A stretch of 21,815 nt of DNA from a virus (IMGVR_UViG_3300027413_000037:1-21815), one strand, 5' to 3'; positions 8,485-16,869 are shown, counted from the first letter of the stretch. A program made the numbers and translations. Notes: generated from the letters alone by a model not told the origin.

Positions 8485-8718
8485 TTATTTCTTATTTCTT
8501 GCTTTAGTAAATTTGTCAATTGATGTTAAGCCTAAAGATCCAAATGCAAATAAAGCTACAGCATCTACAAGATATTCTGCAGGCTTTATATCACCGTGGG
8601 TAAAGGTATTAGCTATTAGTGATACTACAAGTGCTAAAACGCAAAGTAAACCACCTAATCTTTTTGATGAGTAAACACCTGTCTCATCACTTAATAATTC
8701 TTTAAAAAACTTTTTCAT
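8485..8718 (-). CDS. Holin-like two-TM membrane protein
   Basis: A 77-aa protein with a charged N-terminus (MKKFFKELLSDETG), a first membrane segment at about residues 23-40, a second at about 50-66, and a basic C-terminal tail (KFTKARNKK). Size, topology and a place just before the endolysin and after the spanin fit a class II-like holin that sets the timing of lysis. No holin family is assigned with certainty. The start shares an ATGA overlap with the spanin gene. Confidence 0.72.
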   Translation of the reverse strand: MKKFFKELLSDETGVYSSKRLGGLLCVLALVVSLIANTFTHGDIKPAEYLVDAVALFAFGSLGLTSIDKFTKARNKK

Positions 8719-9161
8719 AGTAATCTTTTTTTTAAAAATAAAAACAGTCTATATACTCCATAGAGTATTGCTGCTATGATTAACCAATTGAATATCTTTT
8801 TCCAAAGTGGAGTTTTTTCATAATATCTAATTGGGATCTTTCTCTCAACTATTTTCTCTACAGTAATTGTGTCACACTCTCCTTGAATGAATACATTCTT
8901 CTTAATAGTGTCATGAAATATTTTTACAGTAAGTCTTTCTTTCTGTAATACTAATGTGTCTCTAGTTATTTCATGAAAAAAGTGTTCATTGATAATAGTA
9001 TCATGAATTACTTTAGGTACAGTAACTTTAACTGTATCATGTATAACAAGAGTATCAGTAGTAAGTAAATATGGATGTTTTTCTATTAACCTAGTAAACC
9101 TTCTCTGAGGAGTGCAAGCTATAAGAAAGCTAGCCATCATTATGTAAAGTATAAACTTCAT
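8715..9161 (-). CDS. Candidate unimolecular spanin (lipobox plus C-terminal TM)
   Basis: I start at the ATG at 9159-9161 (148 aa) because it begins a clear lipoprotein signal: MKFILYIMMASFLIAC, with lipobox LIAC and cysteine 16. The lipid-anchored N-terminus is followed by a beta-rich periplasmic part with repeated DT[ILV] units (IHDTVKV, IHDTIIN, FHDTIKK), then a C-terminal membrane segment (about 120-138) and KKRLL. Outer-membrane lipidation plus an inner-membrane anchor is the layout of u-spanins such as T1 gp11, which fuse the two membranes in the last step of lysis. An in-frame ATG at 9233 would add a zinc-ribbon half ahead of it (see findings). It overlaps the holin-like gene by 4 nt. 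Confidence 0.7.
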   Translation of the reverse strand: MKFILYIMMASFLIACTPQRRFTRLIEKHPYLLTTDTLVIHDTVKVTVPKVIHDTIINEHFFHEITRDTLVLQKERLTVKIFHDTIKKNVFIQGECDTITVEKIVERKIPIRYYEKTPLWKKIFNWLIIAAILYGVYRLFLFLKKRLL

Positions 9162-9280
9162 ATTTCTAGGTATAAATGAGTAGTCTCTCTTTCTTGTAAA
9201 ACCACATACAGTACATGTATTTCCTTTCTGCATTGTATAACCTATACAGCTTGGGCAATAATGTTTATGAGTTTTACTAA

Positions 9281-9598
9281 TTATTTACTATTAATAGCAT
9301 TGATAATTCTAATTTCCATTTGACCCATTTCTGCTTTAAGATCAGCTAGAGACTTATCATTCTTTTCTCTGTTTCTTTCTACTTGAGTCTTTAAATCATC
9401 AATCCTTTTATGTAATAGCTTTAGATTATCTTTTTTATCAGTTTTCATTTCATCTAAATCTTTTTCTAGGCTATCTAAAGTTATTTGTTGGATTGTAACT
9501 TTTCCTTTTAATGAATACCATACTCCCAACGCGCCTGTTACTGAAACTAATAATGCTATTAATGCATCAAACCCTATTTGTAAACTTGAAACTTCCAT
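9281..9598 (-). CDS. Membrane-anchored coiled-coil protein (lysis cassette)
   Basis: A 105-aa protein: an N-terminal membrane segment (about residues 8-29, DALIALLVSVTGALGVWYSL) followed by a long charged heptad helix (35-100). This is the layout of XhlA-like or Rz-like lysis accessory proteins. As first gene of the lysis operon it may be a second holin or antiholin component, or an inner-membrane partner for the lipoprotein encoded next. Which of these is right cannot be told from sequence. Confidence 0.72.
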   Translation of the reverse strand: MEVSSLQIGFDALIALLVSVTGALGVWYSLKGKVTIQQITLDSLEKDLDEMKTDKKDNLKLLHKRIDDLKTQVERNREKNDKSLADLKAEMGQMEIRIINAINSK

Positions 9599-9622
9599 TG
9601 TTTTATTATAAATATATATATA

Positions 9623-9639
9623 CTATAATATAACAAAAA
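9623..9639 (-). promoter_or_regulatory. Candidate late promoter upstream of the lysis operon
   Basis: The minus strand reads TTTTTGTTATATTATAG, about 25 nt before the ATG at 9598. It resembles TTTTTGTTATAAGG upstream of the secreted-protein gene and the TTTTTGTATATTAAG copies. The region is very AT-rich, so chance similarity is possible. Confidence 0.38.
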
Positions 9640-9659
9640 TAAGTGTAAATACGTAATGT

Positions 9660-10550
9660 TTACAAAGGAAATTTCATTGAATCTATTTGTCTATCATGAA
9701 AATCTTTACCATCTTTTCTAACTCTCTTATAATCAATGGTTAAAATTCTACCTCCAATAGGTTTTACTGGAGCACCTCTCTCAACGTGCCATCCTTTAGA
9801 TCCATCACCATACTCTTCTTTATAAGTTCCTGTGAGCATCATGTGAATTTGTTTTTGTAATTGTCTATAACCTTTAGCTCCCTGTAAGATAGTATCTCTA
9901 ACATCATTACGAGCTGCATTCTCATGAATGTGACCCATAGTAAAAACATCAAAGTCTTCATACATTTCTAAAGCTCTAGTAAGATTAAGTGCTCCTTTGG
10001 TTACTACACCACCTCCACCTGATCCATGAAAGTATCTTATTTTCATAGTAGCAGTGCAATTTGTAGCAGCAACTTTTTTTCTAACTATTTGATTAACAAT
10101 TAACCAACCACCATAACCACCTACTTGTACATCAGTATGGTTCTTAAGATTAAGTAGTTTTACAAATCTAGATAGTATGTCTGTTTCCTGCCATTTGATA
10201 ATAGCTGTTTCATGGTTACCATAACCTATAACTGTAAGTAAATGAGAATAAGGTGACCACCATTCAACTGCTGTTTCAACAATACTGTCTAGATATTTAG
10301 AATTGTTATGCTCTGGTCTAATATCAGATTTGTTTTTTCTTCTGTCTCCTTGACCCTGCATAAGGCAAAACATATCTCCATTGATCATAATAGGAATAGA
10401 TTCTTTTACACAGTAATCTAAATCTTTTTTTAATATTGACCAATCACACTTTGGATTGTCCCAGTGAATATCTGAGAACATAGCAATCTTAGCATGTGTA
10501 CCTTCAAGTTTTAACTCATGAATGTTCTTAGCATGTTTAATAATTTCCAT
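9660..10550 (-). CDS. Calcineurin-like metallophosphoesterase
   Basis: A 296-aa cytoplasmic protein with the full set of calcineurin-like metal ligands: SDIHWD (D27, H29), NGDMF (D59), GYGNHE (N112, H113), FHGSG (H175) and MGHIHE (H207, H209). The family hydrolyses phosphomono- or phosphodiesters with two metal ions. Phage members include nucleases and DNA-repair-like phosphatases, and the substrate here is unknown. It has its own candidate promoter 14 nt upstream and lies between the DOT1-like methyltransferase and the lysis operon. Fold and catalytic residues are a firm call. Confidence 0.88.
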   Translation of the reverse strand: MEIIKHAKNIHELKLEGTHAKIAMFSDIHWDNPKCDWSILKKDLDYCVKESIPIMINGDMFCLMQGQGDRRKNKSDIRPEHNNSKYLDSIVETAVEWWSPYSHLLTVIGYGNHETAIIKWQETDILSRFVKLLNLKNHTDVQVGGYGGWLIVNQIVRKKVAATNCTATMKIRYFHGSGGGGVVTKGALNLTRALEMYEDFDVFTMGHIHENAARNDVRDTILQGAKGYRQLQKQIHMMLTGTYKEEYGDGSKGWHVERGAPVKPIGGRILTIDYKRVRKDGKDFHDRQIDSMKFPL

Positions 10551-10563
10551 TTTAGATTTTTGC

Positions 10564-10578
10564 CTTAATATACAAAAA
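10564..10578 (-). promoter_or_regulatory. Candidate late promoter (TTTTTGTATATTAAG)
   Basis: A 15-base minus-strand sequence identical to the one at 17073-17087. It lies 14 nt before the phosphoesterase start, in the short gap after the methyltransferase stop. Exact identity of two distant copies, each at the start of a likely transcript, supports a shared late promoter element. Confidence 0.55.
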
Positions 10579-10582
10579 TTTT

Positions 10583-11089
10583 TTATTCTTTTACAACATA
10601 CCAGTTTCCTCTTGTAGTACTATATGTTTTTTCTATTGGTTCAGTTTTATTGAAAATAACATGAGGATTTTTTTTACGCCATGCTAAATCAGGTCTTCTT
10701 CCTAAAATAATTAAGCATCCTTTAGGAGCCATGTTATATATATCTGAATTTAAATGAATAGGCATTGCTTCATTAGATGATAAAATTATTGTAGCATCTG
10801 ATACATCTAATTTACGAAAATCAGAATTTATAAAAGAAACATTAGATAAGTTTAAATCTTTTAATTTTTCAGAAGCCACTCTATATCTTTGCTTATGCAA
10901 TTCAATGCCAACAGATTTACTTATTTTACTAGATTTAACAACTTGAATACATAAGTCTCCATATCCAGAACCTAAATCATAAAATACCCCTTGAGAATTA
11001 TTAAAATTGTCATGAAAAATATCTATTAGTTTACTAAACCCTTTCTCTGTAATTTCACCATATGCACTCCCTACAAAAACTTGCTGCAT
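10583..11089 (-). CDS. DOT1-like class I SAM-dependent methyltransferase
   Basis: A 168-aa Rossmann-fold methyltransferase. Motif I is FYDLGSGYGDL (36-46) and motif II ends in GIELHKQRY with the acidic ribose contact E63. The region SSNEAMP (104-110) takes the place of motif IV. The N-terminal AYGEIT (9-14) before motif I, and DLGSGxG followed by a G-[IV]-E segment, closely match the VYGET and DLGSGVGQ pattern of DOT1 histone H3K79 methyltransferases. It is far shorter than eukaryotic DOT1. Substrate is unknown: protein lysine methylation, or modification of a host or virion protein, are possibilities. It starts 1 nt from the end of the beta-helix fibre gene and is probably co-transcribed with the virion operon. 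Confidence 0.78.
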   Translation of the reverse strand: MQQVFVGSAYGEITEKGFSKLIDIFHDNFNNSQGVFYDLGSGYGDLCIQVVKSSKISKSVGIELHKQRYRVASEKLKDLNLSNVSFINSDFRKLDVSDATIILSSNEAMPIHLNSDIYNMAPKGCLIILGRRPDLAWRKKNPHVIFNKTEPIEKTYSTTRGNWYVVKE

Positions 11090-11090
11090 A

Positions 11091-12527
11091 TTACTCTCGT
11101 ATTAACATGGTATAGTTTGTTACTAGCATATCATCTCCACCATCTGAATATACCCATAATTCAATATAATCATTTGTTTCCAAAAGTGTCCCATATACTA
11201 AAGTTGCTACACCAGTAATATCATCTAAATCAGGTATAGCTAAAAGACTGCCTGTAAGTGGACTACCATTTTTAGCAATACTAAATCTATAGTCATCAGT
11301 TCCTTTATCTTGTTTAATAAAGTCAAAGCTACAATGTATAGAAACATAAACTTGTTTACTACCTATATATGTATTTCTACCTGTATTAGCATCTACTGTA
11401 AATCTAACACCTGCTTGTTGAATAGCAAGACCTGTATCTATAGCTACTATTTTTACTGCTCCTCCAGATGTAACAGCTGTATTAGCAGTTACTGTTGTTA
11501 CCGTTCCACATTTAGAATCTAATATACCTTGATTAGCAAATACATCATATCCCGTAGTTGCTGTAGTAGAGTAATTAGGTAATCCAGGACTGACAACTGG
11601 TAAAAATACCTCTCCTAATAAATTTCCGTTAACAAATGCATTAGATGATATAGTACCAAAACCTGTTGTAGAACCTGTTCCAATATTAACACCATTTTGA
11701 TTTTGTTGTGGATGAATAATACAACCATTAATATTTACTGCACCATATGATGCTAAATTATTATCTTGTAATTCAATCATGGAGACAGTTGCAAATCCTG
11801 AAGGTGCAGCTATAGTAGCTTCATCAAACCATCTGATTAATTCACAACTTGTAATCTGAAGCTTAGAAACATCTGTAAATCTTAATCCAAAATTAGTTGC
11901 TTCAACGTATATAAATAAACATTGGTTTATATCTACTAAATCAAAACCACTAATGTCCATAACATCATAGCAATTTCTAAATTGACAGTTATCTATACTT
12001 AATACTTTTAAACGACCTGTATTAGGCTGTCCTGCTGTTACATTATCAGCTCTTAAAATTCCTGTTCCACTTGTAGTGCTAGAAAGCTTTAAGTGAGATA
12101 TTGTAAAATTTACATCACTTACATTAAAAAGATTACCAGTTGCCCCAGTATATTCTAGATTATCTGTTTCTCTATTTGTACCAAGAATTACAGAACCTTC
12201 ATTTATAACAGATATAGATTGTGATACAGTTACCTTACCTCTAATTAGATAAACAGTGTTTGCTGCCAAAGTAGTTCCTAAATCAGACTCTTGAATAACT
12301 TCTTTAATATTCATGTTATTTGTGGTTCTAAGTATTGTAGAACCAGACCAAGTTAATCCATTTTGAATCTGAACTAATCTGTTTACTGCAATTGTACCAT
12401 CTGCAGTATATATACTACTTGCATCAGCTATTGTAGCAAATGGATTTGCAGCAGAAGGACTGTTTGCATTTATCGCAGCATTATATTCATCATTTGGTAA
12501 GTCTCTTTTTATTTTAGTTCCCGCCAT
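11091..12527 (-). CDS. Tail spike or fibre protein, right-handed beta-helix with C-terminal jelly-roll-like domain
   Basis: A 478-aa virion protein. The N-terminal 90 residues are a likely attachment region. Residues about 95-330 show short turns rich in Asn, Gly, Ile and Val (ITSCELIRW, SIDNCQFRN) typical of pectate-lyase-like right-handed beta-helices of tail spikes. Residues about 385-478 look like a beta-sandwich cap (HCSFDFIKQ, IELWVYSDGGDDM). It probably binds or degrades a host surface glycan; no catalytic acid set can be assigned. It is the last structural gene of a tightly packed operon, 2 nt after the 231-aa gene. Confidence 0.75.
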   Translation of the reverse strand: MAGTKIKRDLPNDEYNAAINANSPSAANPFATIADASSIYTADGTIAVNRLVQIQNGLTWSGSTILRTTNNMNIKEVIQESDLGTTLAANTVYLIRGKVTVSQSISVINEGSVILGTNRETDNLEYTGATGNLFNVSDVNFTISHLKLSSTTSGTGILRADNVTAGQPNTGRLKVLSIDNCQFRNCYDVMDISGFDLVDINQCLFIYVEATNFGLRFTDVSKLQITSCELIRWFDEATIAAPSGFATVSMIELQDNNLASYGAVNINGCIIHPQQNQNGVNIGTGSTTGFGTISSNAFVNGNLLGEVFLPVVSPGLPNYSTTATTGYDVFANQGILDSKCGTVTTVTANTAVTSGGAVKIVAIDTGLAIQQAGVRFTVDANTGRNTYIGSKQVYVSIHCSFDFIKQDKGTDDYRFSIAKNGSPLTGSLLAIPDLDDITGVATLVYGTLLETNDYIELWVYSDGGDDMLVTNYTMLIRE

Positions 12528-12529
12528 GA

Positions 12530-13225
12530 TTATTTAGTGTAAGTTATTAATAAATCTCCATTTATGTTTGCTACAGGATCGGGCTCATATTGAAACATGT
12601 TCGCTGGAAAACTATTAGCATTTCCACCTGCATCTAAATTAATTACCTCGCCTGCTTTTAATTCTATAGAAGTATATACTGGTGCAGTTGGATCATTATC
12701 ACTTACAAATATTGAAGCTTTTACACTACTGTAATTTGCAAATGAAATAGCTTTTACAGCATCTGTAATTGTATCAGGAGTGCCTGCAACAACATTTCCT
12801 GCTTTTCTAAGCAGTACTGGAATCACAACCTTATCTGCTAAATCAGCTTTAAGCTCATCTAAAACAGCTTTTAATGTAACCTCTGTAGCATCTCCTGCTT
12901 CTAGATAAGTAATTGTACAAGCCGCAAACTCTGAAGCTGGATATTCAGTATCACTTCCTGGAAGATAGTAGCTTATATTAGTAAATCCGCCACTTACTGT
13001 ATCCCAAGTTCTAACCTCTAAATAAAGAACAGTTCCTGCTACAGGAGTTGTTGCTGGAGGAGTGGGAGGTGGACAATCAATATTAACCAACTGAGCTTCA
13101 TACTCTGATCCATTAGCTGTACTATTGATGACATCAATGATACCTTGCAATCCTTTAAGCATTCTATATTGCCAAGGCCAATTAGTACCTTTACCTCCAT
13201 CTGTTTTTAAATTTCCTATTGACAT
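12530..13225 (-). CDS. Virion-associated protein with SIGNLKTDGGKG N-terminus (231 aa)
   Basis: The N-terminus MSIGNLKTDGGKGTNWPWQ is a short motif I recall from small structural or neck/tail-fibre proteins of Bacteroidota phages. Next come a Pro/Thr linker (about 52-63) and two beta-rich domains (65-150 and 155-231). No enzyme motif or signal peptide. Lying between fibre genes in the same operon (2 nt to the next gene, 14 nt to the previous), it is probably a fibre connector or chaperone-like virion part. The function is inferred from context only. Confidence 0.65.
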   Translation of the reverse strand: MSIGNLKTDGGKGTNWPWQYRMLKGLQGIIDVINSTANGSEYEAQLVNIDCPPPTPPATTPVAGTVLYLEVRTWDTVSGGFTNISYYLPGSDTEYPASEFAACTITYLEAGDATEVTLKAVLDELKADLADKVVIPVLLRKAGNVVAGTPDTITDAVKAISFANYSSVKASIFVSDNDPTAPVYTSIELKAGEVINLDAGGNANSFPANMFQYEPDPVANINGDLLITYTK

Positions 13226-13239
13226 TTTATTCTATTTTT

Positions 13240-14685
13240 CTAATTATGAAATCTATATTTAGTTGCATTATACAATGCTCCATGTTCTCCTGCATCTAAG
13301 GCTTTATCATAAAAACCTGCAATATTTATTTCACCTCTAAATTGACCTAATGCAGTTGATCCTGATGTAAAACTTCCAAATTGTATACCTGATCCACTAC
13401 CATCTACACCTATATTTGTATATCCTGGAGTAGGCGTATAAACATCAGAGCTAACAAGTTGACCATCTATATAAAAATTTACTGTGTTTGCAAGATAGTC
13501 ATAATCTGCAGCAATCAAATGCCAAGTATTAGCTATAGTTGGAAATGAGGTAGATTCAAATGTATTAGGAATAGCTACTGTTGATAAATCAGGTTTTTCA
13601 TACCTAGCTCTAACTTTATATCTTATTGTAGTACCTCCAGGTCCTACACCAAATACACCATTGTTAGATTTACCACCTATTCTACCAAATACAGCATATA
13701 TTTCAGGACTGCCATCTGGAGTTGTTGATGTATCTACTTTAACCCAAGCAAATGCTGTATGATTTTTTAAACTTTGATTACTTGTACCTGTAGATCTAAA
13801 TGGAAGTCTTGTAGCAGCTCCACTTGCAAAACCACTATTAAAACCATCAAATCTAAAATTCGTACCTTCAAAACTAGTTGTGTAAGGTAAAGGATTAGGG
13901 ATTAAACTAAGTCTTCCAATTTTTCTATTTTGAAAACCACCTGCAAATTCGCCTCCATCCTCTACTTTAACATAATTAGATAAAACACCTTCTTCCCATT
14001 GAGGACCATATGCATATACTCCTGATGTACCATCGCCAGCATAGTTTACATTACCAGAACCATCCTGCAAATAGATGTAAGTTCTTGCATTTAACTGAGA
14101 ACCCGCAGAAGTAAATTTTGTAGTATACCATATTCTAACCCAGCCACCACTAGCAGGTATTACACCGTAATCCTCTATTCCAGATACATTAAGTGGCGTA
14201 AGCGTACTTGTTGCAAAGTCATAAACAAGTCCCCCAGTACTTGGAGCTGTATTTGTATGAGATATTCTTATTTGTCTAGCAGCACTTGTTAAATCTTCTC
14301 TAACATACATTGAATATGTAACTCTTTCAGAAGGTCCTAAATTTATTCCTTCAATAGGCATATCTTGTCTAAAGAAATGTTCTCCTGTTTCTGCAGTTTC
14401 TCTCAAAAGTCTAGTCTGATTACCTCCATCAGGATCTAGAATCATACCATCTAATATTGGTTCTAAACGTCTTCTACCATATGGAGTTACTGAATCTTGA
14501 GTCCAAGCAGCTTTTACTAAGTTTAAATTAAAAGTATTAGTAAAAGCTTCAGTACCTGCAAATAGATTTTTACCTCTTCCTGCAATACTATTGGCTGCTT
14601 CTGACTTAATATATGACAAAGGGCTAGAAGGATCTAACCACAAAATCAAATTATCTGTGTCTATATTTCTTCTAACTGGAATCAT
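13240..14685 (-). CDS. Modular host-binding protein with LamG/concanavalin A-like C-terminal domain
   Basis: A 481-aa protein. The N-terminal part (about 1-260) includes a carbohydrate-binding-like beta-sandwich: WVRIWYTTKF and YAYGPQWEEG are typical of CBM-like modules in phage tail proteins. Residues about 300-478 match a LamG/laminin-G jelly roll: HTAFAWVKVD, WHLIAADYD, NFYIDGQLV and GEINIAGFYDKALD in the usual order. The final short helix ALYNATKYRF fits the end of the LamG fold. The domains point to glycan binding on the host surface. It is 1 nt from the collagen-like gene, so the two are probably coupled. Confidence 0.78.
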   Translation of the reverse strand: MIPVRRNIDTDNLILWLDPSSPLSYIKSEAANSIAGRGKNLFAGTEAFTNTFNLNLVKAAWTQDSVTPYGRRRLEPILDGMILDPDGGNQTRLLRETAETGEHFFRQDMPIEGINLGPSERVTYSMYVREDLTSAARQIRISHTNTAPSTGGLVYDFATSTLTPLNVSGIEDYGVIPASGGWVRIWYTTKFTSAGSQLNARTYIYLQDGSGNVNYAGDGTSGVYAYGPQWEEGVLSNYVKVEDGGEFAGGFQNRKIGRLSLIPNPLPYTTSFEGTNFRFDGFNSGFASGAATRLPFRSTGTSNQSLKNHTAFAWVKVDTSTTPDGSPEIYAVFGRIGGKSNNGVFGVGPGGTTIRYKVRARYEKPDLSTVAIPNTFESTSFPTIANTWHLIAADYDYLANTVNFYIDGQLVSSDVYTPTPGYTNIGVDGSGSGIQFGSFTSGSTALGQFRGEINIAGFYDKALDAGEHGALYNATKYRFHN

Positions 14686-14686
14686 A

Positions 14687-15484
14687 TTAAAGTATATTCA
14701 TATTTTCTAATGAAGTAATAAAGATTTTTGTGCCATCAGAAGTACCCTTCATTAGTGTAATTCCTGTAATTACAGGTTGTAAACTATTATTAGTGTACAT
14801 ATTTGTGCCAGTTTGTAAAGTTACAATCTCTGCTGCTGTATTATCAATTATAAAGATATAGTCTCCTACACCTAGGTTAGACATTGATATTGTAGTACTT
14901 CCTGTAATATCTATAGTAAACGTATTACCTGTAGAAAGATCAATTGTATCTGCAGCTCCTGCAAATGTTAAAGGTACTATAGGTGTCCATAAACTAGCTC
15001 CTGCTGGACCAATTGGACCAATAGGACCTTGTGGACCATCTAAGCCTTGTAGTGCTAAAAAAGTCCAGTTAGCTGTATCTACTGAAGGATCTGTAGCACT
15101 TGGTCCTACTGGATTTGTACATACATAACTAGATCCATCAAAGAATGCTACGTCATCAACTACATATGAAGAAGCTGCGCTCCATGTACCTGTAAAGTTT
15201 AATCCTGCTGCACCTACTGGACCTGCTGGTCCTATAGGGCCTGTTGGACCTGTTGCCCCTGGAGCACCATCTGCTCCTGGAGGTCCTGCTGGACCTTGTG
15301 GTCCTGTGCCACCTGAACCACCTAACTGTGTTTCAAGAGATTTAAAGCTAATAGCTGTATCATAATATTTAGACTTATTAATAGTATCTCTAGTTCCAAC
15401 AGGAATCATATCGCTATCAACAAGTGTTTTTTTAACTCTTCCCTTTTTGAGAATATTAAAAAAGTTATTTATATTTCTTAACAT
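14687..15484 (-). CDS. Collagen-like fibre protein with an inserted carbohydrate-binding-like module
   Basis: A 265-aa protein. The N-terminus (1-52) is basic, then helical. A Gly-X-Y run with about 12 triplets spans residues 58-94. At 98-143 a module beginning GTWSAASSYVVDDVAF and ending in NWTFLA resembles the CBM5/12-type chitin- or sugar-binding fold. A second, shorter Gly-X-Y run follows at 147-163. The C-terminal 100 residues are beta-rich (STTISMSNLGVGDYIFII) and could be the trimerisation or receptor-binding tip. Collagen-like triple helices in phages form rigid trimeric fibres. The gene is 3 nt from its upstream neighbour. Confidence 0.82.
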   Translation of the reverse strand: MLRNINNFFNILKKGRVKKTLVDSDMIPVGTRDTINKSKYYDTAISFKSLETQLGGSGGTGPQGPAGPPGADGAPGATGPTGPIGPAGPVGAAGLNFTGTWSAASSYVVDDVAFFDGSSYVCTNPVGPSATDPSVDTANWTFLALQGLDGPQGPIGPIGPAGASLWTPIVPLTFAGAADTIDLSTGNTFTIDITGSTTISMSNLGVGDYIFIIDNTAAEIVTLQTGTNMYTNNSLQPVITGITLMKGTSDGTKIFITSLENMNIL

Positions 15485-15487
15485 AGT

Positions 15488-15694
15488 TTAAGGTTTTATT
15501 ACGTGTACTGCACCTGAAGGTCTACTATATAGTTCACCTACTTTTAATCCTGCAGCTATTGCATCTGCATCACTTGCATATTCTCTTTGAGTCATTCTTA
15601 ATATTTCATTAAGATGACCAAACTTAGCGGGAGCCATATCCTCACCCTTTTTAAGGTAAGGATCTGGCGACTGTGGGACAAATCTTGCTGGCAT
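15488..15694 (-). CDS. Small virion-operon protein (68 aa)
   Basis: A short protein of unknown family: a Pro-rich N-terminus (ARFVPQSPDPYLKKG) and a middle helix (HLNEILRMTQREYAS). It has no membrane segment. It ends 3 nt before the collagen-like gene and starts 6 nt after the 166-aa gene. Its size and place suggest a fibre adaptor or assembly protein. The reading frame is credible because the operon leaves no other coding choice in this gap. Confidence 0.6.
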   Translation of the reverse strand: MPARFVPQSPDPYLKKGEDMAPAKFGHLNEILRMTQREYASDADAIAAGLKVGELYSRPSGAVHVIKP

Positions 15695-15700
15695 AGTTTA

Positions 15701-16201
15701 TTATTTAGGTTCTTCTACACCTCTAGGTCTTTTTGCAACGGCAGCAGCTGTAGCTTCAGATCTTATCTCATCTCTTCTCTTAGCTATATCGTCTTTACTA
15801 CGAGGTATTTCAGTAAGAGGTATACTAACTGATTGAGGAAGACCTTCTACACTATAAATAATTTTTACGTCACCTTTATCTCCTACAACCTTAGTTTGTA
15901 CTAATTTAAGCTTAAATGTTAATATTGTAGTGTCATAAAAACTTACATCGAAAGGTACATCTGCTTCTACTTCTAAACTTGTTAACACGCCCACTGGTGG
16001 TAATAAATCTTTAACTTTTTCTATAGGATACCACTCTGGTATCAAAAGTATACCGTCTTTAAATGATGCTTTTGACACAACATCAAAAGTTAGTTTTTTC
16101 TTAGGATCCCCACTTGCATAACCTACGTATCTAACCTTTAATGCTGCTGGTATTTTTGTAAGGGTTGTTCCTCCTCTACTTGTTATTCTAAATTTTGGCA
16201 T
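15701..16201 (-). CDS. Virion-operon beta-rich protein (166 aa), unknown
   Basis: No recognised family. It has a basic N-terminus (MPKFRITSRGGT), alternating hydrophobic strands across 20-130 (KLTFDVVSK, VSFYDTTILTFKLKLV) and a charged helical C-terminus rich in Arg, Lys and Ala (SKDDIAKRRDEIRSEATAAA). The pattern suggests a small structural protein of the tail or fibre connector. It sits between the operon's first gene and the 68-aa gene, with short gaps. Confidence 0.62.
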   Translation of the reverse strand: MPKFRITSRGGTTLTKIPAALKVRYVGYASGDPKKKLTFDVVSKASFKDGILLIPEWYPIEKVKDLLPPVGVLTSLEVEADVPFDVSFYDTTILTFKLKLVQTKVVGDKGDVKIIYSVEGLPQSVSIPLTEIPRSKDDIAKRRDEIRSEATAAAVAKRPRGVEEPK

Positions 16202-16218
16202 AATAATTTTTTTTATTT

Positions 16219-16857
16219 TTATGATGTAACTAATTGAACTGTAGCACCTTGTTCTACAATAAATTTAAAATCTACATATAAACTTGATTCAAACTCAAAG
16301 TTTGTTATTGTAGATACATAAATTTCATTATCTTCAATAGGCGCTTGATCATTATATACTGACAAATACACTACATTTGCAAATGCAGTTTCGCCAGACC
16401 CTACATTAGTAACAAGTGTTTCTTCACTAGCTAGTGGTGTATAGTCTACAGTATCAAATGTACTGTCTGCTGCTCCCATTAAACTAGAATCACTGATAAT
16501 AGCCATATTTCCTTTTGAAACATTGATTATTCCAAAGAAAGATACATTACTCCAAACTGCTGGTGCAACTTCTGAAACTGGATTGTCTGGAGATCCTATG
16601 GCTGCACTTCCTTTATGTTGCCAAACGTCATATGTAACTCCGTCTCTAACATAAGTTTCATTTTCACATTTTGAAATTGAACATGGAGAATCAAAACCTC
16701 CATCTGATATTGTTCCTGCCAATGTAGTAGTTGTTCTAAGACCTGCTGCTCTAAGGAAGAAATCTAGGCTAGTGTTTAAGTACTGCCAAACTTGTGTTCT
16801 TGCTGTAATAAATTCTTTAAGAATTCCAGAACTTCTTTTTTTACCTGTTGATGCCAT
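16219..16857 (-). CDS. First gene of virion operon, beta-rich structural protein (212 aa)
   Basis: I start at the ATG at 16855-16857. The longer frame begins with TTG and lies inside the structured non-coding region. The protein begins MASTGKKRSSGILKEFITAR. A helix with TQVWQYLNTSLDFFLRAAGL (21-40) could be an attachment or oligomerisation element. A beta-rich body follows, with four residues of possible disulphide or metal binding (CSISKC) and many Asp/Ser/Val strands. No enzyme motif. It resembles neck or tail-associated proteins but the family is unknown. A candidate promoter lies 14-25 nt upstream. Confidence 0.65.
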   Translation of the reverse strand: MASTGKKRSSGILKEFITARTQVWQYLNTSLDFFLRAAGLRTTTTLAGTISDGGFDSPCSISKCENETYVRDGVTYDVWQHKGSAAIGSPDNPVSEVAPAVWSNVSFFGIINVSKGNMAIISDSSLMGAADSTFDTVDYTPLASEETLVTNVGSGETAFANVVYLSVYNDQAPIEDNEIYVSTITNFEFESSLYVDFKFIVEQGATVQLVTS

Positions 16858-16869
16858 TTTATGTTTTTT

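Noticed and set aside
8234-8674. Plus-strand 146-codon frame across the endolysin and holin-like genes
   Set aside because: The minus strand has complete zinc-ligand motifs and membrane segments here, so this is a shadow.
14990-15320. Regular GGACC/CCTG triplets looking like a repeat array or CRISPR
   Set aside because: The periodicity is nine and three bases and encodes Gly-X-Y collagen-like sequence, with no equal repeats and spacers.
11091-16857. Possible diversity-generating retroelement in the fibre operon
   Set aside because: No reverse transcriptase and no template/variable repeat pair were found in the window.
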